Positions 6,838 to 14,937 of a stretch of 16,040 nt of DNA are shown one piece after another; positions within the stretch are counted from its first letter, which is position 1, and the number at the start of each line of letters is the position of its first letter. Below the pieces are notes generated by a model that had not been told where the DNA came from, ran no database searches, and saw only the letters and a program-made list of their open reading frames with translations. Source of the stretch: Gymnopilus junonius. Taxonomy: Eukaryota > Basidiomycota > Agaricomycetes > Agaricales > Galerinaceae. Location: contig JADNYJ010000683.1 of NCBI GenBank assembly GCA_015501075.1, positions 1 through 16,040 of the forward strand, written 5' to 3'. The translations under genes and the position numbers were made by a program.

Positions 6838-6868
6838 GCTCAGTCAGCACCGAAGGGGCTGACTGAGC
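6838..6868 (-). other. UUCG-type hairpin, copy C
   Basis: 11-bp stem GCTCAGTCAGC with GCTGACTGAGC around ACCGAAGGG. It is the counterpart of 5955-5985 and 5582-5610. Confidence 0.7.
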
Positions 6869-6965
6869 GCACCAGGGTACGATGAGCAATCGACTTTACA
6901 CCGGGTCGAAGAGTCACTCGACTCCGTCCGGCGTTGGCCGAGAATTTCAAACGCAGCTTGAATAT

Positions 6966-6999
6966 GATTAGGTAACGGGGCTAGGCCCGTTACCTAATC
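6966..6999 (-). other. 14-bp hairpin, copy C
   Basis: GATTAGGTAACGGG and CCCGTTACCTAATC with loop GCTAGG. The stem is perfect and covaries with the copy B hairpin at 6081-6114. Confidence 0.8.
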
Positions 7000-7176
7000 T
7001 GATCACAGGACTTCTATTTTAAGAAGAAACATGTGAGCAAACCAAAAATAGTACTGTCACGTGCCTTGTATTACCAAGGACTTATATGGTAATTGTATTT
7101 TGGCTATATTTAGCTTAGCTTGATGGATAATTCGTATCAGCTATCCTTGTGTATTCTATCATTACAATAGATGGTA

Positions 7177-7199
7177 CGTACGGTTGGGTTCGGTTAGGG
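7177..7199 (-). promoter_or_regulatory. Internal telomere-like box, copy C
   Basis: Plus-strand CGTACGGTTGGGTT then CGGTTAGGG. It has the same position in the element as 6286-6308 and is identical to 730-752. Confidence 0.5.
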
Positions 7200-7873
7200 T
7201 GAAGCTTCTAACAAGGCTTTCGAACGCTCTGGCCTTAGGCCAGCAGTGAATCCAAGCACCGACCACACATAACCGTGGATAAATTAATCGTAACTGGTTT
7301 AACGCCAGTAAATAGTTCTACGCATAGTGTCAAAATGACCGCTCTTAGTCTGTTTACAGATTCTGGCATCGATATCGACCGGTAATTGGTTTTCCATGCA
7401 CGACAGACGAATCTGTCTCCCAAATATAGGTCGGGTGCGCATCGATGTTAAAGCATATCGGCGTGCGTGGGTTTGATCCCTTTCCGTCGAGTGCGAGTGC
7501 TTAAGTTGGGCCCCCGTAGGGTACTCGCCGTACATCCAGACCGTCCAAGACATCCGCAAACATCTCTTTCGATGGGACACGTACACTCCCGGGACAATTC
7601 ATACGAGGTTTTATCAATGGTCGGGAAATAAATCCCTCCCTCAATATATATTGTCGCCGCACTAGCGCTTTAAGCCACACGGGCTGAATCCGATACTACC
7701 AAGCTTTTAATCTCAACGTCTATTTGTGCGCCTCTACCAAAAGAGGCATTGGGCGGGCATAAGCGGATGAGTGTTGGTGTAACTGTAACGTTCCAAACTT
7801 CTCTCGTCTATCTCAGGGACCGAAGTACTCAAGAGCTAATAACGAGTGCATCGCAGATTCAGACATATTAACG

Positions 7874-8242
7874 ATGGATTTAATGCCCCGAAGGGACTCC
7901 CAGTCTGCGCCGACCTTCCAAGATCCGACTCCCAGGCCTCGCCCAGCGCCTCGCCAATTAAGACTACTACACCAAGCTACTACTCCAGAAGACATCAACA
8001 AGGTGTCCAGTGAATTGGTAGGTACCATCTGCTCGAAAGCGTTTGTTTTATATGTCCAAACGACAAGAGGGATCCTGTTCAGCGCCTATAGGGCGCTTAT
8101 TAAGCAATCCAACAATGCAGCAGCGAGTCCGCCAAATTTGGGTTTTAGCAATCACGCTAGCGCCGAAGCTCCCCTTTTAAGGCATCATACAAGCCGTCCG
8201 CCTACATTAGAACGTCGCCAATGGCAATTATGCGTTGTCTAG
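7874..8242 (+). CDS. Unidentified ORF antisense to the PLE 3' region (122 aa), doubtful
   Basis: It begins at a true ATG, has a proline/arginine-rich stretch at residues 16-28 (DPTPRPRPAPRQ), and then a helix-prone part (TPEDINKVSSELVGTICSKA). It runs tail to tail with, and slightly overlaps, the end of the RT remnant. It matches no family I know. The PLE 3' region is expected to be non-coding in this orientation, so it may be a chance frame. It is listed because it is the longest such frame in the region and its composition is not low complexity. Confidence 0.2.
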   Translation: MDLMPRRDSQSAPTFQDPTPRPRPAPRQLRLLHQATTPEDINKVSSELVGTICSKAFVLYVQTTRGILFSAYRALIKQSNNAAASPPNLGFSNHASAEAPLLRHHTSRPPTLERRQWQLCVV

Positions 8243-9362
8243 GTAGAACTGTGGTCCTGCTGTCCACTCCATATCCATTTCATCATGGATTCGATCGAGA
8301 TGAGCCGCCCGTTGATCCTCTTCCTCTTCAGAGGACGGGTCGGACATTTCATATCGTCATCATCATGGGGTGGCCCTTTTGGACCAGTTCCGAAGCATCT
8401 ACCTCGAACTGATGTAAAACGGTCTTTTTCCAAAGACTAGTTAAGTCGAATAGATTGCGGGTTCGTTTCCAGAACTATCATTCGACGATTGGTAATATTG
8501 ATCTTTCTGATATCCGGCAACTCTTCAAGTCCTTTAGAAGTACGCATCCGAGTCAAGAGGCTCGAATGGACCTCAGATAGTCCTTGCCATCCACCGTCTA
8601 CCAGCGGGTACTCAGGATTAACCTTTCCCCTACCTGCTGATTCCTGATTAGAATCAGCATATTGTGCCAATATTGTAGAACCGTTTCACCAAGTTTACTG
8701 GCGGAAAAGTAATTCCATGCAGTGTTATACTCAGTTTTCAGAACCAGAATGTCATCGTGCTCTGGCTTGTCTGTAGCTTCAGAAAGCCTTTTCTCCCAGC
8801 GTTCTGAGATATGTTTCCTGAGCCAAGCATACACTAGATCACTCGGATAACCACGCGCGCAATACAGGCCTGCAAGTGCCGAAAGCGCATCTCGATAGTC
8901 CGTGAATTGACTACTGAGGGTGGCCAGCCTACTCATCTCTCCGATAAATGTGCCTCGCTTAACGTCGAGCGGATGATGACTGATCCATGGAATTCTTTCC
9001 TGATGGTTACGTGCCTTACGGTATGGACGATGTTGCAGCGCGCCTTTCACGTCGATATATAGCATCATGTCCAGGAACGGAGCAAAGTGATCCAACACGT
9101 TCCATTCTATAGTACATTCGGCGATTTTTACACAACTAACTATACCAAGCGCCTCCTCTTCGGAAGAGGCGTAAACAATAGCTAGTGCGTCGTCGATATA
9201 ACGCCCGTAGAAAACTACTTTGGGGTCATCTAAGATACCGCATGTTCTCTCATCTTCCCAAGCATAAAGATTGGCAAGATCCGGGGAGTCAGCTACACCC
9301 ATAGCTAAGCCCCGTTTTTGGAGATAAAACATATTATCATACTGTACTACCAGATCCCTAAT
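8228..9362 (-). pseudogene. Penelope-like reverse transcriptase, C-terminal half, frameshifted
   Basis: RT motif B is LQKRGLAMGVADSPDLANLY. The catalytic box YGRYIDDALAIV (YIDD at about 9200-9189) is motif C. IEWNVLDHFAPFLDMML and then PYRKARNHQERIPWISHHPL are the PLE motifs D-E, and KRGTFIGEMSRLATLSSQF begins the thumb. The motif A aspartate and everything before it are missing because the copy is truncated at about 9362. The sense continues through frameshifts near 8672, 8475 and 8375: GLSEVHSSLLTRM, PDIRKINITNRRMIV, LFDLTSLWKKTVLHQFE, then an acidic tail (SDPSSEEEEDQRAA) to TAA at 8228-8230. There is no GIY-YIG endonuclease after the thumb. The F/S/P-rich open frame upstream of 9362 (to 9479) is read-through of a purine-rich tract, not RT. 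Confidence 0.9.
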
Positions 9363-9602
9363 TGAGGAAGGAGAGGTAGAGAAATAGAAGGGAGAAAATG
9401 AAGGAAGAAAATGAAGGAAAATAAAGAAAGGAGACAAAAAAGGGAGACAACCACCATAAAGTGTTTTACAATTGAACACAATCTGGAAATTCTATTTTTC
9501 TTTTAATATAAAGTCCAGATTTCGAGGTCTTTGCCCTGCCCCACCTATTCCTGCTGGAATCCAGTGGAATATAAGCATTTCAGTGGAATCCAGTAGAATA
9601 AA
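9363..9602. other. Filler between the two opposed PLEs
   Basis: A purine-rich stretch (9363-9450: GAGG, GAAGG, AAATGAAGG words) is followed by AT-rich DNA and a cluster of ATTCCA-type words (9548-9600) like those at 2185-2322. I see no gene or PLE homology. It separates the truncated sense 5' ends of family 1 (minus) and family 2 (plus). Confidence 0.6.
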
Positions 9603-9604
9603 AT

Positions 9605-9838
9605 TTGGTAGTGTTCGAAAAACTGGATGAGGAAGTCACCAATGAAGGTGGGTTCCGCCCTACGATTCAAGATGTCGGTGACATTATTGAACAGTCTGAA
9701 CAGGTGCAATTACCTGGTCTAAGCACCGCCGCTCAAAGTAGCCCTGGTGATGTTCAATTACACAGACGGCTTAGTTTATCTGACGATGAACAGGATCATC
9801 CAGTATTCGGTAGACTCTCAAAATGCACAAATTGAATA
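9605..9838 (+). pseudogene. PLE family 2 RT, C-terminal tail only
   Basis: The frame reads VVFEKLDEEVTNEGGFRPTI, then DVGDIIEQSEQVQLPGL, SPGDVQLHRRLSLSDDEQDH and a stop at 9836-9838. It has no RT motif. I infer that it is the acidic end of a PLE RT: its first residues resemble the WKKTVLHQFEVDASE part of the family 1 tail, and the downstream elements are those of a PLE 3' end. Translation would need an upstream part that is gone; the first in-frame codon after an upstream stop is TTG, not ATG. Confidence 0.5.
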
Positions 9839-9865
9839 AGAAAACCGTCGTTTACACGATGCGGT

Positions 9866-9888
9866 CCCTAACCGAACCCTAACGTACG
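9866..9888 (+). promoter_or_regulatory. Internal telomere-like box, family 2
   Basis: CCCTAACCGAACCC then TAACGTACG, beginning 28 bases after the RT-tail stop. The same box is in family 1 at 6286-6308, 7177-7199, 730-752 and 992-1014, although the surrounding sequence has diverged. Confidence 0.55.
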
Positions 9889-9900
9889 CGTTTCTTATGT

Positions 9901-10462
9901 CGCATCAGTACGCATTCACTGATGCGCCTTTAACTTATAGCTAAATTTACCTAAATAAGTAATCATGGCACATGATATTGCTGACACAGCCCTCGTCCTA
10001 GACGAGTGATTATTAATGGCACATGATACGAGTCTAGACCCGGTCTAGATCCCGAAGTCCATAGTATGGACCGTCTTAGTACGAATTGCCCCGAACGAGG
10101 CCGAACTCATGCTTAGCGCTGGGTTGGAGTATGCTAAGTCGTATTGGAAGCTTCGGCGCTATCACCAATATTGCGACCCTACACTCTACCGCTGATCTGG
10201 CTTAACTGCTCGGTCGGTGGCCGACCTGTCCTTAAATGGTAACGGTACGCGCAATCCCGAGCATTCTGTCCCGAAATGGCAAGTACGGAAATAGAATTCG
10301 GATCAAACTCAAATAGGTAACACTTGCTATATCGGGAATTCGTCCGGGAGAAATCTCGAATCTCCGATACACCGAGTTAAAGATGCAGATTAACGATGAT
10401 CTAGATAAAATCTAGCACCCACGATGCCATCGCACAGCCGGACGATCTGGCTAGCAAGATCG
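9901..10462 (+). other. Hairpin-rich region of PLE family 2
   Basis: Clear inverted repeats follow one another: CGCATCAGT with ACTGATGCG (9901-9926), CTCGTC-CTA-GACGAG (9992-10006), TCTAGACC-C-GGTCTAGA (10033-10049) and CGATCT with AGATCG (10443-10462). There is no long reading frame. The density of perfect stems suggests a structured RNA like the one upstream of the family 1 ribozymes. Confidence 0.6.
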
Positions 10463-10613
10463 GGATTCCCCTGGGACACCCCAGGGACTCCCCAGGGAAA
10501 CCCCCTGTCTTGACGATTGGCTATCGTTATCTGCCATATTTGTACGTTTCTGTTCACTCTATTATTGCTATCACATTATTGTAGAGTCGAACGGATTGAG
10601 AGAACAGTTTTAA

Positions 10614-10691
10614 GTACGTGAACAGCCACTGACGAGTCTATAAAGATGAAACAGCCCAGTGGGACATACCCCCAACTGTTTGGCTTCGTAC
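10614..10691 (+). ncRNA. Type III hammerhead ribozyme D
   Basis: Stem I is GTACG (10614-10618), an internal loop, then A-GCCA (10624-10628) with TGGC-T (10681-10685) and CGTAC (10687-10691). The core is CTGACGA (10629-10635). Stem II is GTCT-ATAA-AGAT (10636-10647), with a G-U pair next to the core instead of the usual G-C. GAA is at 10648-10650. Stem III is ACAG (10651-10654) with CTGT (10676-10679). U17 is at 10680. It lies 60 bases before a telomeric 3' end, just as the minus-strand ribozymes do, and its stem sequences are quite different from theirs. Confidence 0.87.
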
Positions 10692-10723
10692 GCCTTACAA
10701 CCCTCAGTCTAACCTGATCGCTC

Positions 10724-10740
10724 AAACGCCTTCGGCGTTT
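10724..10740 (+). other. 7-bp hairpin near the family 2 3' end
   Basis: AAACGCC-TTC-GGCGTTT, a perfect stem between the ribozyme and the CCCTAA junction. Confidence 0.55.
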
Positions 10741-10751
10741 TCGCTCCACCT

Positions 10752-10763
10752 CCCTAACCCTAA
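10752..10763 (+). repeat. Telomeric repeat CCCTAACCCTAA at family 2 3' end
   Basis: Two perfect units in the orientation opposite to the TTAGGG boxes on the left side of the island. The next bases (GGATATTTGG) are unique AT-rich flank. Confidence 0.8.
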
Positions 10764-11399
10764 GGATATTTGGATACTAAAGAGTGGACAGACTGCATAG
10801 GTCATCCAACTCCCATGACACTACAGAGGCAAAGTGATTTTATCATGAAGTACAGAAAACTGTAGTATTACTGGGTAACTATAAATAAGTAGAGTTAATT
10901 AATCAGTCAGGTTCATGTTTGATTAACAGTTCTTCCATAGGGATCTCCATGTAGGTATTACACATTATCAATTTTCAGGATAATCACCCTGACCCAGAAG
11001 AAAGCTTATTACCAAAGAGAGCAAATCTTTCAAATTTTACTTCAAGGTTATATATTCTATCAATGGCTCTAAGCCAGAAGAATGTATGGTTGAAATGTTA
11101 CAAATTTCCAAAGTTCAGGTGAAAGGTCACCATTTTTGTGAGGGAGCCACATACAATTATAACAGATGGTACGGCCCCTGGTGTGCGATAGGGTAGAGCT
11201 CTTTGAGGGAGTTGAGCAAGCAATCCAAAGGACTGACATAGAACCAGACTACATCCTTGGGAGAGTTGCTGATTAGATAATCTTAATCTGAAAGTACTTT
11301 AGGATGGGATTGGTAACCTGTAGTATATTTTGGGGTGTAGGTAGTGAAACTGTAAGTGTCTAAGCCAGCCCAAAGATCATGAAAGTTTAAAGCTATAAA
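10764..11399. other. No gene seen
   Basis: AT-rich DNA without a recognisable reading frame, RNA gene or shared repeat. Confidence 0.5.
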
Positions 11400-11840
11400 G
11401 AATGGGACAAGGATGCAGAGGGCATCCAGGGAGGGTGTGGAAAGAAAGAAAAAGTAATGGGAAATGTGAAGAAGGGTCATCATTAAAGAAATCAGGAAGA
11501 AATGGTGAAAGGAATGTGTGGAAAGGTAACAACAGAAAAAGTAAGACGAAGAGAAAGCTGGGGGAAGTCATGGCAAGGGGGCATAGGGAATAATAAGAGA
11601 AAAAGGAAGGGGTGGGAATGCGTGGAGAGGGAGCATGGGAAAAAAAAGGAGAAACAGGAAGGAATGGCAATGCGTGGAGAGGGACCATGGGAAAAAATAA
11701 GAGGAAAAGGAAGGGATGGAACGTGAAAAGAGAGAGAAGTAGGGTAGTAGAGATATTGATGGGAAGAAATTGCAGCTATTATTAGAAGGGTAGAGGTAGA
11801 CAAGCGAGTGGAGAAAAGGAAGGAAGGGAAGAAGAATATA
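11400..11840 (+). repeat. Purine-rich tract with about 52-bp tandem repeat
   Basis: The plus strand is almost all A and G. Three successive units of about 52 bp are visible at 11565-11616, 11617-11668 and 11669-11720. The last two share AATGCGTGGAGAGGGA, then CATGGGAAAAAA, then GGAAGG. Open frames on both strands here simply reflect the biased composition. Confidence 0.75.
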
Positions 11841-11849
11841 GCTAAAAAC

Positions 11850-11909
11850 GGAAGGGTAGAGGGGTAGAGCTATGTAAACGTTATATAGGCTCTACCCTCT
11901 ACCCTTCCC
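11850..11909. repeat. Head-to-head R1-type termini with short spacer
   Basis: GGAAGGGTAGAGGGGTAGAGC faces GGCTCTACCCTCTACCCTTCC across a short AT-rich centre containing GTAAAC and TATATA. It has the same design as the centre of the large palindrome (3845-3903), but here only the ends are inverted. Confidence 0.75.
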
Positions 11910-12253
11910 AATAAGGCAATATCTGACTTCCACCTGCCAATCTTGTACCTGACTACCCAAACAGGAAGGACACAGGGTGGACTACCCTTTCCAATAAGGC
12001 AATATTTGACTTTCTACCAGCTACATCTTTGTGCTTCACTATATATAAGAAAGATAACAGAATGGACCTTCTTATAACTACCTGAATAACCTGGCCTTCA
12101 GGCATGCCTGGTCACATAGTCAATTTCAAATAGTTTAGCAGAAATAAGTCTGCAAGTTTTTTCTAACACTATATAAATTATAGTTGGTGTCCTTTTTTTT
12201 CTGGGCACCACTCCTTTCTATTCTGCTCTTCAGCTATATGCATAGATAATTAT
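11882..12253 (+). repeat. Dispersed repeat R1, copy 2 (longest)
   Basis: The first 215 bp match 1565-1778. The last 232 bp (12022-12253) match 13272-13506 with a few one-base length differences. It contains no reading frame of note. It starts TATATAGGCTCTACCC and ends GCATAGATAATTAT. Confidence 0.85.
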
Positions 12254-13271
12254 TCTCTATGTTCATTATGTTATTATTTGGATCAAAAATTTTCTCCTGG
12301 ACTACCTTTTCAATAAGACAATATTTTGCAAACTCAAAGTTGATTAATTTGGTCATGTATAAAATACTCACTTAAGGAAGATCCAGTGCACCTTCCAACA
12401 TATTCTTCTCTATCAGTGGAAACATTTCAACTGGACTTACCTTTCTGATAATATGGCTTCACACATATTAGATATGATAAAGAAATTGAGCTTGAAGAAC
12501 AATCCTTCTCATATTCATTATAGAAATCTTGAAGATGTGGGGTACTGTTTTGCTTGAAATATGAACTGGAGCAGTTATTGTACTCCCTTCCCAAGCTCAA
12601 ACAGCTCAGTCTACCAATAATTAAAATCTCACTATTTACATTGATGCATTCTTCAGTATTCATAATTCAATTATGATAGTTCTCTAGATGGAGCCCAGTA
12701 GAACTGAGCTCAGTTTATCATAATAGATGCTGGTTATGTAATAGAATTTGAGTTCTTAGTCCACAGGCCTTCTGAGTAATTTGGTATACTGTGCTTATAT
12801 ATATAGAATATGGGGACCAGTGAAGGACTCTAGTATTTCACAAATACAGGGGTTTTGCCTTTGCTATGGTCTGAACAGCTAAGCTTTGGAATGATATCAT
12901 TCCAAAAAGGATTCCACAAATAATGCCATAGTCTTAGTTTGTTTATAATAATCCTTATGGATATTAGTATAATATAAAATTTTGGATCATATCTGAGGTT
13001 TAGGCAATTAATTGAAATTTTCAGAATTCTGCAAATATTGGCTATCTTTGCTATCTTTAGGATTATAAGAGTTGTATTAGAAGAGCACAGAATGCCATAG
13101 TCTTCCTTACTCAGAAGATAATTATTTCATTTATGTATCATCCTCACTACCCAATATTCCAGACTGATATTTTATAAGACCCTGTTTAATATCTCCTTGT
13201 TAGAATATTGTACAATGAACCATACAATATTATAATAGTGATACCACTCATGCCAGATGTTGGCCAGATTT
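12254..13271. other. No gene seen; 22-bp perfect palindrome at 12885-12906
   Basis: AT-rich. A minus-strand frame at 12427-12663 (78 codons) resembles nothing I know. The perfect palindrome at 12885-12906 is centred on GATATC and carries the word GGAATGAT, related to the ATTCCA cluster at 2185. Confidence 0.5.
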
Positions 13272-13506
13272 TACATCTTTGTGCTTCACTATATATAAGA
13301 AAGATAACAGAATGGACCTTCTTATAACTACCTGAATAACCTGGCCCTTCAGGCATGCCTGGTCACATAGTCAATTTCAAATAGTTTAGCAGAAATAAGT
13401 CTGCAAGTTTTTTCTAACACTATATAAATTATAGTTGGTGTCCTTTTTTTTCTGGGCCACCAACTCCTTTCTATTCTGCTCTTCAGCTATATGCATAGAT
13501 AATTAT
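13272..13506 (+). repeat. Dispersed repeat R1, copy 3 (right part)
   Basis: It is near identical to 12022-12253. It runs directly into a new, diverged R1-type start, TATATAGACTCTACCCCCTACC, at 13502. Homology to the R1 left part is then recognisable but weak to about 13600 (CATCTGCCAAAC, AATACCTTTCT). Confidence 0.85.
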
Positions 13507-13859
13507 ATAGACTCTACCCCCTACCTTGCCTAATAAAGAAGTTTTGTGCTTTCCATCTGCCAAACAATCTGGTTAATTACCTAAAGAGGTAGGGTAAAAG
13601 GGTAATACCTTTCTAAAATTAACTACCATGGGAATATTTTGTGGTATTGTTCAGTGCCTGTGAACATAACTAGGAAAATTTTAGTTTATACAACAATAAC
13701 CACTATAAATCAGGGTCTTACTGATAAATCCATCCATCAAGGCAGATATAATGATGCCTCACAAGCTTGTCTAGTAGATGCAATTAAGTCAGCTCAGTAA
13801 AGGCTGTATTTCCACCAAAAGAAATACCTTTGGAAGAGCTTATGATCTTGAAACAATTG

Positions 13860-14130
13860 CATAATGATGACTAGTATGAATTTTCTGTTTTTCTTTAGTG
13901 AGAATTTGTGGTGTTGGCATGGTATGTATACAGGGATCAAAATTTCAGCCTTAAGAGTAAGTGTGGATAAGAGTAAGCCATCTGCCTCAAAAGGCAGGCC
14001 AGAAACTACCAAATTGTCAGCAAAGCTATAATGAGGGTATAGCTGACCCATATGATCAGCTACACTGTATGAGGAGGGTTTGCATACAAGAACTTGGCAT
14101 CCAGATAGCAGTCATAGGCTAAGGCTCCCT
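13860..14130 (-). pseudogene. Unidentified degenerate coding fragment
   Basis: On the minus strand YDCYLDAKFLYANPPHTV is followed, after a one-base frame change, by DHMGQLYPHYSFADNLVVSG and LPFEADGLLLSTLTLKAEIL. The residue mix is protein-like, unlike the surrounding AT-rich frames. The downstream end (after about 13880) becomes low complexity. I do not recognise the protein. A remnant of a transposon gene is likely given the setting. Confidence 0.3.
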
Positions 14131-14412
14131 ACGAACCATTACTGCCAAGTGATTTCTCTAACTAGACATGTAGCAAAAATTGCAGTCACTGTTAGAGAAA
14201 GGTGGGGATCCATGATCATTCTCAAGATAAAGCTTAAAGAATAGTGCTACAATGTGATCATTGAATAGGTCTTCTGTTTTATATCCACTTTATTTGACAG
14301 AGTGCAAGAGTCAGGCTGTGATGCTACAGGTCTAAAAGTACATTCAATAATGATAAATAAAGATATATGTCATGCATGCACAGACAAAGTTGGATAGAAG
14401 AATGTTACAAAT
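14131..14412. other. No feature seen
   Basis: AT-rich spacer between two minus-strand coding scraps. Confidence 0.4.
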
Positions 14413-14830
14413 TTATGCTGAATCTTCACTATCACATTTTTCATCCTTGCCTTTGGTATTGATGTGTTCATCAGATAGATCATACAGTTCCAAACCTAAA
14501 TGAAGTTTATCTTCTTTCATCAGCCAAAGAGAGTGGGATTGTGAAAGGAAGGGTGTCCAGGAGTCCAGGAGTCAGATTTGGTACAGGGGGCAATCTTGAT
14601 GTGACATTTATTGAGGGAAGAGAATATTTGGTCAACCTGAAGATTTGCTTGCACAACTCTGGTCCATCCAAACTCTAACTCTTCTTTGAGCACAATAAGA
14701 TGCTGCTGTGCTTTCTAAACTTTACATACATATGCTCTGTAGCAAGTAGACTGTCCTGAGTTGCCTGAGCAAAGTCTGCAGCCATTTGTGGCTGAAGGTG
14801 GTATTTTGAACTTATTTAGCTGTAGATTAG
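14413..14830 (-). pseudogene. Unidentified degenerate gene, C-terminal part
   Basis: On the minus strand, MAADFAQATQDSLLATEHMY runs into KAQQHLIVLKEELEFGWTRV after a one-base shift in an AGAAAG stretch. It then reads VVQANLQVDQIFSSLNKCHI and KSDSWTPGHPSFHNPTLFG with a stop, and a second frame continues LMKEDKLHLGLELYDLSDEH and ends GKDEKCDSEDSA at a TAA (14413-14415). The text is amphipathic, then acidic, and looks like true former coding sequence with two frame breaks. I cannot name the family. It may belong to a transposable element. Confidence 0.4.
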
Positions 14831-14835
14831 CTGTA

Positions 14836-14937
14836 GGCTGGCATGTGTAAGCCTGTACCAAGATGCTGGTAATTAGGACTGAATAATGTTTGTTGGTATG
14901 AAGGTCTGGTAAATACACTTCTCTGTACTCATTAAGG
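14836..14937 (+). repeat. Dispersed repeat R2, copy 2
   Basis: It matches 769-871 in the same orientation apart from two one-base length differences. Here it lies in unique AT-rich DNA, which shows that its boundaries are those of the repeat and not of the PLE. Confidence 0.85.

Larger units (their letters stand above)
6629..9362 (-). mobile_element. PLE family 1, copy C with RT 3' half
   Basis: This is the longest copy. In sense order it holds the RT gene remnant (9362-8228), about 1.5 kb of non-coding DNA, the telomere-like box (7177-7199), the 14-bp hairpin (6966-6999), the UUCG hairpin (6838-6868), hammerhead C (6744-6666) and the tail GGCCTTCA then CCACCACCACCCT. It is 5'-truncated within the RT at about 9362 and abuts copy B' without spacer. 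With no GIY-YIG region, a basidiomycete host and telomere-like junctions it fits the Coprina type of endonuclease-deficient PLE. Confidence 0.85.
9603..10751 (+). mobile_element. PLE family 2, 5'-truncated copy
   Basis: This is a plus-strand copy that starts within the RT acidic tail (9605-9835). It continues through a hairpin-rich non-coding region with the telomere-like box (9866-9888), carries hammerhead D (10614-10691) and ends CGCTCCACCT at CCCTAACCCTAA. Its organisation parallels family 1 (RT end, telomere box, structured region, ribozyme, telomeric 3' junction) but the sequence is strongly diverged. Confidence 0.8.

Noticed and set aside
5368..7000. Repeated units with hairpins taken as a CRISPR array or tRNA cluster
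   Set aside because: The units are long, nested 5'-truncated copies with hammerhead folds. There is no repeat-spacer regularity and no cloverleaf or T-loop consensus.
8319..8340. A further CUGAAGA word on the minus strand (TCTTCAG on plus) as another hammerhead
   Set aside because: It lies in the acidic-tail coding region and has no matching GAA plus stem III and stem I partners.
8228..9362. RT taken as LINE, DIRS or group II intron type
   Set aside because: The motif set (QKRGLAMGVADSPDLANLY, YIDD, PYRKARNHQERIPWISHHPL) and the linked hammerheads and telomeric junctions fit Penelope-like elements better.
9363..9479. Hydrophobic F/L/S-rich N-terminal extension in the RT reading frame, like a signal peptide
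   Set aside because: It is the antisense of a purine-rich tract, starts at GTG, and joins the RT in the middle of its palm domain. It is read-through of filler DNA.
11377..11803. Several overlapping 60-100 codon frames on both strands
   Set aside because: They reflect a purine-only strand (GA repeats, few stop codons), give Ser/Pro/Phe/Leu or Gly/Lys/Arg strings, and contain a 52-bp tandem repeat.
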